Below, piece by piece: positions 51,528 to 60,246 of a DNA stretch of 64,000 nt. The stretch comes from Candidatus Heteroruminococcus faecigallinarum (lineage in GTDB: Bacteria; Bacillota; Clostridia; Oscillospirales; Ruminococcaceae), in the NCBI GenBank assembly GCA_904387055.1, contig CAJFKV010000006.1:1-64000 (forward strand). The letters run 5' to 3'. The first letter of the stretch is position 1; each line of letters starts with the position of its first letter. The notes below the pieces were generated by a model. It had not been told where the DNA came from. It saw nothing but the letters and a program-made list of their open reading frames with translations, and ran no database searches. The translations under genes and the position numbers were made by a program.

Positions 51528-52405
51528 TGGGTGGCTACCTCCTTGCATTTCCAATCCAGCAGTTGATCCACGCTGGCTTTCAGTCCCATGAACAGAATAT
51601 TCTCCAAAATCGGCCCAAACCGGCGGACCTGCAGAAGATTGTAGGTCTTCCCCGCCTCGCCGATGGTCAGGTAAAGGGTTCCCCTGGCCCCCTGCCGGAC
51701 ACGGGCGATTCCTTCCCGGTCCCCCGGCTCCAGCCGGTCCCGCAGGACAAAGGGGTTGTATCCTCCCCGCTCCAGGTCCTCTTCCAGGTCGTCCAGGGCG
51801 TCGATCAGATAGACATACCGCCCCACCAGGTAGCCCAGCCGGGCCAGCACCCGCCGCTGGCCCTCGTCCTGGGACAACGTCTCAAACATGGCCCCCAGGC
51901 TGCGGGCAGTGGGCTCCGCCGCCTGGTCCACCGACGGGCACCCGGCCTTTTCCAGGGCGGCCTGCTCCTCCATGGCCTCTTCCAGCACGGCCGCCGCCTG
52001 GGGCTGGCGGCCGGCGGCTTGTCCGTACGCGCGGGAGAGGGCCAGCCACCCGGCGGCAGCTCCCGCCCGCTTGACCAGCCCCTCGTCCTGCCGGTCATCC
52101 TTCACCTTGTGGGCCAGCACCAGGACAGCCAGGTCGGCCGCTGCCGCCAGCTGGGGATTCTCCCCACAGATGAGGGTCTTCTTCAGCGGATTGAGCATGC
52201 AGCGCCCGGGATTGATGGAGGGATCCCCTTCGCCCACCGCCATGGCCACCAGGGACAGGAAGGTGAAGTCGTAGTTGAGGGTCAGCCTGGCCAAGGGGCC
52301 GAAGGAACGGCCCAGCTGCCGGCAGAGGCCGCAGTAGACCGCCCTGTAGGCTTCCAGCTCGCAGACCCGCAGCTGGGGCTGGACCGGTCGGATATATCCA
52401 AACAA
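51524..52405 (-). CDS. DUF5685 family protein
   Basis: 293 residues. The N terminus [15 protein letters not shown] and [13 protein letters not shown] is the mark of the family; a central [20 protein letters not shown] resembles the Asp-rich site of helical prenyl-diphosphate enzymes, and cysteine residues could bind a metal. Function unknown. The start is TTG at 52405, 7 bases after AAGGAGG. Operon with the DnaJ-like gene; a weak promoter lies about 45 bases upstream. Confidence 0.75.
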   Translation of the reverse strand: MFGYIRPVQPQLRVCELEAYRAVYCGLCRQLGRSFGPLARLTLNYDFTFLSLVAMAVGEGDPSINPGRCMLNPLKKTLICGENPQLAAAADLAVLVLAHKVKDDRQDEGLVKRAGAAAGWLALSRAYGQAAGRQPQAAAVLEEAMEEQAALEKAGCPSVDQAAEPTARSLGAMFETLSQDEGQRRVLARLGYLVGRYVYLIDALDDLEEDLERGGYNPFVLRDRLEPGDREGIARVRQGARGTLYLTIGEAGKTYNLLQVRRFGPILENILFMGLKASVDQLLDWKCKEVATQ

Positions 52406-52448
52406 GCAAAAACCTCCTTGTCCACTCCCCAAAAGGCGGAAAACCCAC

Positions 52449-52476
52449 CTTATAAAACAGGATAATTGTACACCAA
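52449..52476 (-). promoter_or_regulatory. Weak promoter of DUF5685-dnaJ-like operon
   Basis: TTGGTG (52471-52476) and TATAAG (52449-52454), 16 bases apart on the minus strand. Confidence 0.4.
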
Positions 52477-52524
52477 TGGGAACCGCAATGGGTTAAGAAA
52501 TTATGAATACACCGTTTCCTTCCA

Positions 52525-52562
52525 GGAAAAAAGGCGGCGCGGCCGGTCGCCGCGCCGCCTTT
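52525..52562 (-). terminator. Terminator of the ATC-hydrolase genes
   Basis: Stem AAGGCGGCGCGGC with its complement and a CGGTC loop, followed by six T on the minus strand, 12 bases past the stop of the second hydrolase-like gene. Confidence 0.88.
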
Positions 52563-52574
52563 GCAAAGGGGCGG

Positions 52575-53600
52575 TCAGGTTTTTGTCAGGTGAATGCGGC
52601 AGCAGGAACAGCCTTCTGCCAGGGTTTGGGGGATCTCCACCTGGATGGACGGGTCGTAGGTTTCACAGATACCCCGGTACACCTCCTCGCAGAAGATCCT
52701 CCCCAGGTCTTCCGCCTGGTGGTCCCGCCACACCTGGGCCAGAACACACCGGCGGACGGTCAGTTTTCCTTCGCCGGGGGTAAGGACCTCGTCCTCCTTC
52801 TGGAATCGGAAGTCCAGGAAGATGTCCCCGTCCCGGATCAGCCGGTCGACGCCGCTTGCCTTCCCTTCCCGGCGGTCCAGCTCCCGCAGCCGCTCGCCCC
52901 GGCAGTTGGCCCAGGCCCGCAGCCCCTTGCGGAGGGTTTCCTCCCCCAGCTCCTCCCGGATCAAGGACGCCATGTGGTAATACAGCAGGCCGAACATGGT
53001 GTTGATGGAGGCGGCGCAGTCCCGGCCATAGTCCTCCCAGTCCTTCTCCTCATAAGGGGAGAGAGGGTAGGGCTTTTGGTTGGCCTTGCGGCAATGGATG
53101 TAAAAATGGCAGTGGTCGCCCCCGTTGGTCAGCGTCTCGCACAGGTTCACCTGCACCGCCGGGTCAAACCGGCCGTACAAACAGTGGTGGACCTCTTCGC
53201 AGTAGATGGACCCATACCGAAGGGGCTCGCCCAGGTTCTTGTCCTCCAGGGAAGCCCAGATCTCCGCGTTGGGGCAGCGGGTGGTGTGGGAATGTTTCAC
53301 CTCGGGGGTGAGGACCTTGACCCCGTCGTCGTGCTCGAAGCGGGGGTCACCGATCAGGTCCCCGTGGCTGAACAGGGTCACCAGGTCGATGGGCCAGCCG
53401 TTGGCGTCGGCAATCCGGCGCATCCGCTGCCCCCGCTCGGTGCCGTAGTTGCGCACCGCCTGGCGGATCACCCGTTCTCCTTTTTCCCCGTGGTCGTCGA
53501 TGCAGGTCTTGGCGAAGAAGTAAAACAACCCCACCCAGTAAAACTGCTGCCGCTCGGGCGCTGTGGTTTCAATATACCGGTTCTCCCAAGAAATTCCCAT
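52575..53600 (-). CDS. ATC-hydrolase family protein, two domains, copy 2
   Basis: 341 residues related to L-2-amino-thiazoline-4-carboxylate hydrolases. It contains two copies of the domain: residues about 45-175 end in IYCEEVHHCLYGRFDPAVQV and a second ends in IFCEEVYRGICETYDPSIQV. Both halves keep the CEEV cysteine, and the first adds HHC and later Cys/His residues. It is a tandem paralogue of the next upstream gene, 19 bases away. The true substrate is unknown; other family members act on cyclic cysteine derivatives. Confidence 0.8.
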   Translation of the reverse strand: MGISWENRYIETTAPERQQFYWVGLFYFFAKTCIDDHGEKGERVIRQAVRNYGTERGQRMRRIADANGWPIDLVTLFSHGDLIGDPRFEHDDGVKVLTPEVKHSHTTRCPNAEIWASLEDKNLGEPLRYGSIYCEEVHHCLYGRFDPAVQVNLCETLTNGGDHCHFYIHCRKANQKPYPLSPYEEKDWEDYGRDCAASINTMFGLLYYHMASLIREELGEETLRKGLRAWANCRGERLRELDRREGKASGVDRLIRDGDIFLDFRFQKEDEVLTPGEGKLTVRRCVLAQVWRDHQAEDLGRIFCEEVYRGICETYDPSIQVEIPQTLAEGCSCCRIHLTKT

Positions 53601-53619
53601 GGCTTGCTCGTTCCTCCTT

Positions 53620-54642
53620 TTAGGCCAATGTCATCCGCAGGGTGTGACGGCTGGAACCGTCCTCCTGGATGACCGTCACCTGAATATCCGGGTTGTAGCT
53701 TTCGCAGATGGCCTTGTACACCTCGTCCCGATAGATCCGGCCCAGATGGGGAGCGCCGTGGTCCTCCATCATCTCCCCCACAATCGACCGGTCCACCCGG
53801 ATGTCCGCCTGGGTGGGGGTCAGGGTATGGATGGTCTTTTGGATCCGCTGGTCCAGGAAGAGGTCACTCTGCTCCACCAGGGGGATCAGGTCGTTGGCAG
53901 CGCCGCGGCGGCGGTTCTGCTCCCGCAGGCGGCAGCCCCGCTCGTTGGCCCAGGCCCGGAGGATCTTCCGCAGGGCCTCCTCCCCAAAGGCGTCGTACAC
54001 CGCCTTGGCATAGTGGTACAGATGGAGGGCAAACATGCTGTGGATGGAGGAAACCTCGTTGTCCCCAAAGTCCTCCCACCGCTGGGGATGGTACTCCCCT
54101 GCCGAATAAGGCTTCTGGTTGGCCTTGCGCAGGTGAATGCGGAAGTTGCAGCATTCGTCCCCCTTGGTGAGGATCTCGCAGAGGTTCATCTGGATGGCCG
54201 GGTCAAACTTTCCGTACAGGTAGTGGTGGACCTCCTCACAGTAGATGGACCCGATCTCCAGATACTCGCCGCTCTTCTTGCCCTCCAGCACCGCCCACAT
54301 ATCGTTGTTGGGGCAGGTATACACCTTCATGAAGCTGTGGTCCGGCTCCGAGATGTTGAACCGCTCGTGGCCGCAGGGTTTGGAGAAGCGGGGATCGCTG
54401 TAGATGTCCTTGATGCTGCTCATGGTGATCAGGTCGGGGGGCATGCCGGCAGCGTCGGCCCGCTGGCGCTTGCGCAGGGCCCGCTCCAGGCCGAAGTCCC
54501 GCACTGCCTGGCGCATCACCCGCTCCCCCTCCAGGCCGTACTCGTCCCGACAGCCCTTCATCATAAAATAGAAGATGCTCACCCACAGATATTGCTCCCG
54601 TTCCCGGGGATCTTCCTCCAGATACTGGTTCTCCCAATTCAT
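53620..54642 (-). CDS. ATC-hydrolase family protein, two domains, copy 1
   Basis: 340 residues, paralogous to its downstream neighbour. The first domain keeps IYCEEVHHYLYGKFDPAIQM and the following cysteines (DECCNF); the second reads IYRDEVYKAICESYNPDIQV, so the CEEV cysteine is lost there. A non-catalytic second half is therefore likely. It lies 63 bases after potA on the same strand, suggesting a metabolic tie with the transporter. Specific activity unproven. Confidence 0.8.
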   Translation of the reverse strand: MNWENQYLEEDPREREQYLWVSIFYFMMKGCRDEYGLEGERVMRQAVRDFGLERALRKRQRADAAGMPPDLITMSSIKDIYSDPRFSKPCGHERFNISEPDHSFMKVYTCPNNDMWAVLEGKKSGEYLEIGSIYCEEVHHYLYGKFDPAIQMNLCEILTKGDECCNFRIHLRKANQKPYSAGEYHPQRWEDFGDNEVSSIHSMFALHLYHYAKAVYDAFGEEALRKILRAWANERGCRLREQNRRRGAANDLIPLVEQSDLFLDQRIQKTIHTLTPTQADIRVDRSIVGEMMEDHGAPHLGRIYRDEVYKAICESYNPDIQVTVIQEDGSSRHTLRMTLA

Positions 54643-54705
54643 TCTTTCTCGCCTCCATCATCAAAAAAAGGTTGATTCTCTCCGGCCGGGATCCCTTGCA
54701 TTCCT

Positions 54706-55776
54706 TTACTCTTCCAGAATGTGGCAGTCATCATACTCCCAGACCGCATAACAGCCGGTGCCCACGGCATATTCTTCGCTGGTGTCGCTGATGGGCAGAT
54801 CGGCAATCATGGTACTGCCGTTGTCCATCGTCAGCACAAACCGGATCGACGCCCCCAAATAGACCCGCGTGGTGACGGTGCCGTGGAGGAAGTTCCGGTC
54901 CTCCGGCGGTTCCATCTGCAGGCGAAGCCGCTCCGGGCGCTGGGAGGCAATCACCTTCTGGCCCACCGCCAGATCCTCGATGGAGATGCCGTGGAGGGTG
55001 GTGTCCCCACACTGGACCACCGCCCGGTTTTCGGCGTACTCCTTGACCTCCCCCTCCATCAGGTTGGTACCGCCGATGAAGGCAGCCACAAACTGGGTCT
55101 TGGGGTGCTCGTACATCTCCAGGGGGGTGCCCAGCTGCTCCACCACACCGCCGTTCATGATGGCGATGGTATCGGCCATGGTGAGGGCCTCCTCCTGGTC
55201 GTGGGTGACGAAGATGGTGGTCACGTTCAGCTTCTTCTGAATGTTGCGGATCTCCAGGCGCATCTCCTTGCGGAGCTTGGCGTCCAGGTTGCTGAGGGGT
55301 TCATCCAGCAGCAGAAGGTCCGGGTTCATCACCAGGGCGCGGGCCAGGGCGACCCGCTGCTGCTGGCCGCCGGACAGCTCCTTGGGGTAGCGCTTGCCCA
55401 GGTTCTCCAGGCGCACCATCTCCAGACCGGCCTGTACCTTCTCTTTGATCTCCGCCTTGGGCAGGCCATGGCGCTTGAGGCCGTAGGCAATGTTCTGCTC
55501 CACCGTCATGTGGGGAAAGAGGGCATAATTCTGAAACACCATCCCGTTGGAGCGTTTGTCCGGCGGCAGGTCGGTAATGTCCTTGCTGTTGATGATGATG
55601 GACCCTTCGTCGGTCTCGGTAAGGCCGGCGATCATCCGAAGCAGGGTGGTCTTGCCGCAGCCGCTGGGCCCCAGCAGGCAGAGGAACTCCCCGTCGTCCA
55701 CCGTCAGGTTGATGCCCTTGACCACGTGATTCTTCCCAAAGGACTTGTGTACATCTACGATTTCCAATTTTGCCAT
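54706..55776 (-). CDS. potA: PotA-type ABC transporter ATPase
   Basis: ATPase of a spermidine/putrescine-class ABC importer. The 356-residue protein has Walker A GPSGCGKTT, the Q-loop in MVFQNYALFPHMTV, signature LSGGQQQRVALARAL, Walker B LLLLDEPLSNLD and switch FVTHDQEEALTMADT, then a TOBE domain from about 280 (ASQRPERLRLQ). The ATG at 55776 is chosen because AGGAAG precedes it; the longer frame lacks homology. Last transporter gene in potD-potB-potC-potA. Confidence 0.94.
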   Translation of the reverse strand: MAKLEIVDVHKSFGKNHVVKGINLTVDDGEFLCLLGPSGCGKTTLLRMIAGLTETDEGSIIINSKDITDLPPDKRSNGMVFQNYALFPHMTVEQNIAYGLKRHGLPKAEIKEKVQAGLEMVRLENLGKRYPKELSGGQQQRVALARALVMNPDLLLLDEPLSNLDAKLRKEMRLEIRNIQKKLNVTTIFVTHDQEEALTMADTIAIMNGGVVEQLGTPLEMYEHPKTQFVAAFIGGTNLMEGEVKEYAENRAVVQCGDTTLHGISIEDLAVGQKVIASQRPERLRLQMEPPEDRNFLHGTVTTRVYLGASIRFVLTMDNGSTMIADLPISDTSEEYAVGTGCYAVWEYDDCHILEE

Positions 55777-55804
55777 ATCGCGATCTTCCTCCCTTTTCTT
55801 CTTC

Positions 55805-56623
55805 TCAATACATCTTGTCAATGCCCACCAGCCGGTCCACCACCAGCAGGATAACCGTCGTCAGCAGCAGCGTCGTGGCCGATACCGCCGCAATGGTGGG
55901 ATCCACATAGTTCTTGGCGTAGGCAAAGAGCTGGATGGGCAGGGTCATAAAGCGGGAGGTGGTCAGGAAGGTGGAAATCGTCATGTTCCCAAAGGAGGTG
56001 ATAAAGGCGAAGCACCCGGAGGCGATGAGGCCCGGCTTCAGGATGGGCAGCGTGACATACCAGATGGTCTTGAACCGCCCGGCCCCCATGGTGAAGGACG
56101 CCTCCTCCCAAAAGGCGTTGAACCGGTAGAGGGACGCGGTCACCGTCCGCACCACATACGGGATGCCCACCAGTGTATGGGCCACAATCAGGATAGGCAT
56201 CGACCGGGGCAGCCCCAGCAGGTTGGCCATCTGCATCATGGCGATGCCGATGATGATGGCGGGGATCAGCAGCGGCGAGCCGAAGAAGGAGATGAAAAAC
56301 CGTCTCCACTTGGATTTGTCCATGGCATAGGCGCTCAGCGTGCCGATCACCAGGGCGAAGAAGGTGGAGGCAAGCGCCAGCACCAGGCTGTTCCGGAAGG
56401 AATTGCGCAGGCCCGTATTGGAGAAGAAATTTTCATACCACCGCAGGCTGAAGGCGCTGGGGGTCAGGGTCAGATACTCCTCCTGGGCAAAGGAGGAGAT
56501 CACCACAATGATGATGGGCAGCAGCAGATAGATGAGCAGCAGGAACACCACAATCTTGAGGATGATATAGTTTCCCTCGAAGCTCTTCTTCCGTTTGCGT
56601 TTTGTTGGAGTCACCGTGCTCAC
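55805..56623 (-). CDS. potC: PotC-type ABC transporter permease
   Basis: 272-residue permease with six hydrophobic helices and the cytoplasmic EAA-type loop EEASFTMGAGRFKTIWYVTLP. GTG at 56623 overlaps the potB stop (GTGA). Together with PotB it forms the membrane channel of the importer; substrate polyamine-like, unproven. Confidence 0.92.
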   Translation of the reverse strand: MSTVTPTKRKRKKSFEGNYIILKIVVFLLLIYLLLPIIIVVISSFAQEEYLTLTPSAFSLRWYENFFSNTGLRNSFRNSLVLALASTFFALVIGTLSAYAMDKSKWRRFFISFFGSPLLIPAIIIGIAMMQMANLLGLPRSMPILIVAHTLVGIPYVVRTVTASLYRFNAFWEEASFTMGAGRFKTIWYVTLPILKPGLIASGCFAFITSFGNMTISTFLTTSRFMTLPIQLFAYAKNYVDPTIAAVSATTLLLTTVILLVVDRLVGIDKMY

Positions 56624-57534
56624 CGTCCGCCACCTCCCAGCCGTTTGGATTCAAATACCCGGTTGTTGATGTACATAATGGCAAAGGCCACCACCAGCAG
56701 GATAAAGGCCACCGCCGAGGCAAACTGGAAGTTGGCCGCCACCGTCACCTGGTTGTAGATCAGCGAGCCCAGGGTATTGACCCGGCCGCCGCCGATCAGC
56801 GTGGGGGTGACGAAGGCACTCATGGCGCTGACGAAGACCAGCGTCACGCCGGCGGAGATTCCCGGCAGGCTGAGGGGCAGGGTGACATAGAAAAAGGTCC
56901 GAACCGAGTTGGCCCCCATGGTCTTGGACGCCTGAATGGTAAAGGGGTCGATGCTCTTGAGGGAGTTGCGGATCTGCACCACCATATAGGGCATATTGGC
57001 CGCAATCATGGCGATATACACGCCGGTGCGGTTGTACATCAGCTTCAGGGGCTCGTCAATGACGCCGATGGCCATCAGCAGGTTGTTGACGAAGCCGCTG
57101 TCGGTCAGCAGGGACTGCCATCCGAAACTGGTAACAACGGTACTTGCCATGAGGGGCAGATACACCAGCACGGCCACCACCCGGACCACCTTTGACTTTA
57201 CCCGGACCAGGTAATAGGCGATGGGATAGGCCAGGAAAATGGTGATAAAGGAGATAATAAGGGCCATGACCAGTGTGGAGATCAGCAGATCCACATAGTA
57301 AGAGTCGGTAAAAAAGTCGATGTAATTTTCAAGCGTAAAGCCGCTCAGCTCCATGGAGCCGTGCTTGTATTCGCTGAAGCTGAACCGCAGCAGGTACAGC
57401 ACCGGAATGATGCAGACCAGCAGAACATACACCACCCCTGGCGTCAGGGCGATGCGGTTCCAGGTGGTCATTTTCAGCGGCTTATGGTTGAAAATGCCGG
57501 TATCGTTTTCGTGTTGTTTCTTCACATCTACCAT
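56620..57534 (-). CDS. potB: PotB-type ABC transporter permease
   Basis: 304-residue permease with six helices and the EAA-type loop IQASKTMGANSVRTFFYVTLP. The ATG at 57534 is immediately after AAAAGG; a GTG three codons on (57525) would have better spacing. It follows potD by 162 bases, in which a hairpin lies. Confidence 0.92.
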   Translation of the reverse strand: MVDVKKQHENDTGIFNHKPLKMTTWNRIALTPGVVYVLLVCIIPVLYLLRFSFSEYKHGSMELSGFTLENYIDFFTDSYYVDLLISTLVMALIISFITIFLAYPIAYYLVRVKSKVVRVVAVLVYLPLMASTVVTSFGWQSLLTDSGFVNNLLMAIGVIDEPLKLMYNRTGVYIAMIAANMPYMVVQIRNSLKSIDPFTIQASKTMGANSVRTFFYVTLPLSLPGISAGVTLVFVSAMSAFVTPTLIGGGRVNTLGSLIYNQVTVAANFQFASAVAFILLVVAFAIMYINNRVFESKRLGGGGR

Positions 57535-57620
57535 CCTTTTGCGCTTCTCCAGCCTGCAGGGGCGCCGTTTTCCTTCTCAGCCCCCTGCTGGGGAGGGGCA
57601 GTCCGCTGCCCTTTTGCATA

Positions 57621-57656
57621 GAATGGGGATTCCTCCGGGAAGAGCAATCCCCATTC
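57621..57656 (-). other. Hairpin between potD and potB
   Basis: GAATGGGGATT and its exact complement around 14 bases. No T-run follows, so it probably stabilises the potD message or lowers read-through to the permease genes and is not a full stop. Confidence 0.55.
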
Positions 57657-57695
57657 CTCCTTCTCTTCGTCGATGCCGCGACCGGCAAAGGGTTC

Positions 57696-58817
57696 CTATT
57701 GCTGGATCTTGGCGACGATCTCCTTGTCGGCCCGCTCGACCCAGTCGGCATTCTGGGTGCTGATGTACTCCCAATCCAGAACGATCAGCTGGGCGGCCTC
57801 CTCGTCGGTGTCGATCACCCGCTCCCGCACATCCTCCGGCAGCATGGCGGCGCTCTGGGTGTCACAGGGGCCGTAGCCGGTGGCGGGCACCTCGTACATC
57901 TGGTTCTCCGGCTTGAGGCAGAGGTTGATGAAGGCGTAGGCCAGGTTGGGGCACTCGGTCTCGTTGGAGATGACCCACTCGTTGACGGTGGCAAACACGC
58001 CCTCTTCCGGCACCACAAAGTCCACCGGGACACCCTCGTCCCGCAGCTCATAGGTGCGGCCGTCCCACCAGGTGCCAATGGCCACGTCGCCGCTGGTGAT
58101 CATCTGGCCCATCTGGGCGGTGCTCTCGCCGATGGCGAAGAGGTTGGTCTCGGCCAGGCGGCCCATGGCCTCAAAGCCCGGGTCGATGTTGTACTGGTCG
58201 CCCCCGTTCAGCTCCGCCGCCATGCACAGCAGCTGCTTGCCGGCGGTGGAGGACATACGGTTGATGAGGACCGAGTCGGCATACTGCTCATCCCACAGGT
58301 CCGCCCAGGAGGTGGGAGGGGTGTCCACCAGGTCGGTGCGGTAGAAGAGGCCGTACCGTCCCCAGTTGAAGAAGACGCCCTTGCCGGTTTTGTCATAGGC
58401 GTTTTCATAGAAATACTCGTCCATCTCGATGCGGGAAAAATCGATGTCCTGCACCAGGTCGAAGGCAGCCAGGTCGGCCACTTCGCTGTCGCCCATGATG
58501 GCCACATCCACGCTGATGTTGCCCTTGCCCTCGGCAATCATCTTGGTGGAGCTGTAGGAGGGATCCAGGATGAATTCGGCGCCGGTCAGCTCCTTGAACT
58601 GGGGCAGGATGACCTCCTCCAGCACGGGGTCCAGGCTGCCGCCCCAGGAGCCGACGATCAGGGGGCCTTCTTCATACTCGATCTCTCCACCGGCAGCGGA
58701 ACCGCCGGTGCTCTCCCCGGCAGACTCCGGGGCGGCGGAACTGCCGCTGCCGCCGCAGCCGGCGATCCCCAGCACCATAACCGCTGCCAACAAAAACGAC
58801 AATGCTCTCTTTCTCAT
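57696..58817 (-). CDS. potD: PotD-type substrate-binding lipoprotein
   Basis: 373-residue extracellular binding protein of the polyamine ABC importer. The signal peptide ends in lipobox VLGIAGC (Cys21), followed by a Gly/Ser linker. The mature part has the family pattern: LIVGSWGGSLDPVLEEVILP, WGRYGLFYRTDLVDTPPTSWADLWD and VNEWVISNETECPNLAYAFI. The ATG at 58817 has GGAGG 7 bases upstream. Polyamine is the family's usual ligand; other small amines or peptides cannot be excluded. Confidence 0.93.
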   Translation of the reverse strand: MRKRALSFLLAAVMVLGIAGCGGSGSSAAPESAGESTGGSAAGGEIEYEEGPLIVGSWGGSLDPVLEEVILPQFKELTGAEFILDPSYSSTKMIAEGKGNISVDVAIMGDSEVADLAAFDLVQDIDFSRIEMDEYFYENAYDKTGKGVFFNWGRYGLFYRTDLVDTPPTSWADLWDEQYADSVLINRMSSTAGKQLLCMAAELNGGDQYNIDPGFEAMGRLAETNLFAIGESTAQMGQMITSGDVAIGTWWDGRTYELRDEGVPVDFVVPEEGVFATVNEWVISNETECPNLAYAFINLCLKPENQMYEVPATGYGPCDTQSAAMLPEDVRERVIDTDEEAAQLIVLDWEYISTQNADWVERADKEIVAKIQQ

Positions 58818-58902
58818 ACTCGATCCTCCAATCTTTTTGATGTCTTTCCTTATTCCCATTCGCTCGCGCGAAACAAGAAACGCTCTCGTGGCTCCCTGCC
58901 CG

Positions 58903-60246
58903 CTATGCCTCCCGGCTGTTCTCCATCAGGATCACCCGCCGCAGGAAGGTCTGGGCCTCCAGGAATCCCTGGATGGATGTGTGCTCGTTCTTCCCGTGAG
59001 CGCCGGAGGGCTGCCCTGCATAGCTGCGGAAGGGGGAGATCCGGTAGATTTCCCTGGTCACCTGGGTGTAGTGCTTGGAATCGGTGCCGCCGGTCACAAT
59101 ATAGGGGACCACCAGCAGCCGCTCGTCCCACAGGCGGTAGGCCTCCTTCAAAATGCCATAGGTGGGGGTATCGGTGGGCGTTTCCGGGGGCGGCGGGGAC
59201 TGGGTACGGACCCTCATCTGCAGCCGGGCGCTTAGATGCAGGTCGTCCGCCAGCCGCCGGATGTGGTCTGTCACCGTGTCCATGGTGTCCCCCGGCAGGA
59301 GCCGGGCATTCACCAGGACGGCAGCCTCCGAGGGGATGGCGTTGGAGGCCATCCCTGCCCGCACCACCGTGGGCACAATGGTGGTGCGCACCATGGCGTG
59401 GGTCTTTTTGTTCTCCCGCAGCGTTTGGCAGACGGCTTCCCGGGAAGAAAGGGCCTCCCGTTCCTGGGGGGACAGTTCCCCCGCCAGGCCCTTCACATAG
59501 GTTTCCACCGTGGGGGTAATCCGATAGGGGAGGGGATGGTCGTAGAGGGCGGTCACCAGCCGGGCCATTTCCTCCACCACCGACCGGCCCTCCGGTTCGG
59601 CGGAGTGGCCCCCTTCCCCTTTCAATGTAATCTCCAGGTCGCCGTAGCCTTTTTCCGCCACGCCGATCATGGCCAGGGGGCGTTTCAGGCCGAAGGGCGG
59701 GTCCATCATCACCACGCCGGCTTCCTCCAGGACGAACTCCAGCTCCACCCCCCGCTCCTTGAGCAGGTCGGCAATCTGCTGGGCCCCGGAGGGCTCGGCC
59801 ATCACTTCCTCGTTGTGGCCGAAGCATAGATAAAGATCCCGGGTGGGAACGAACCCCTCCCCGATCAGCCGTTCCAGCGTCTCCAGGATGGCGATCAGCT
59901 CCACCTTCATGTCCGCCGCGCCCCGACCCCAGATGTAGGTCCCGTCGTTGTAACCGGAAAAGGGGGGATACTTCCAGTCCGGCAGGTCCTCCGGCGGGAC
60001 CGGCACCACGTCCATATGGGCCAGGAAGGCAAAGGGTTTCCCCTTTCCCGTTCCCTTCCACCGGTACAGGAGGGACGCCTTCCCCACCACCTCCCGCTGG
60101 AAGGCCTTGTGCACCAGGGGATAGCTCTCCTCCAAAAACCGGTGGAAACCGGTAAACTGGCTCCAGTCCACCTGGGATTCGTCCCGGTTGGAAACGGTGG
60201 CGTAGGTAACCGCCTTGCTCAGCCGGGAAATTGCCGCGTCATGCAT
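58903..60246 (-). CDS. M20 family metallopeptidase
   Basis: 447-residue zinc aminoacylase/carboxypeptidase-type enzyme. Metal ligands are in FLAHMDVVPV, IWGRGAADMK, FGHNEEVMA, and the late HGKNEHTS; EGGHSAEP marks the dimerisation domain. The pattern is closest to the carboxypeptidase S/PM20D1 branch. Start ATG at 60246 with AAGGAGG 6 bases upstream overlaps the S9 peptidase stop by 8 bases. Likely cleaves short peptides or N-acyl amino acids produced by its neighbour. Confidence 0.9.
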   Translation of the reverse strand: MHDAAISRLSKAVTYATVSNRDESQVDWSQFTGFHRFLEESYPLVHKAFQREVVGKASLLYRWKGTGKGKPFAFLAHMDVVPVPPEDLPDWKYPPFSGYNDGTYIWGRGAADMKVELIAILETLERLIGEGFVPTRDLYLCFGHNEEVMAEPSGAQQIADLLKERGVELEFVLEEAGVVMMDPPFGLKRPLAMIGVAEKGYGDLEITLKGEGGHSAEPEGRSVVEEMARLVTALYDHPLPYRITPTVETYVKGLAGELSPQEREALSSREAVCQTLRENKKTHAMVRTTIVPTVVRAGMASNAIPSEAAVLVNARLLPGDTMDTVTDHIRRLADDLHLSARLQMRVRTQSPPPPETPTDTPTYGILKEAYRLWDERLLVVPYIVTGGTDSKHYTQVTREIYRISPFRSYAGQPSGAHGKNEHTSIQGFLEAQTFLRRVILMENSREA

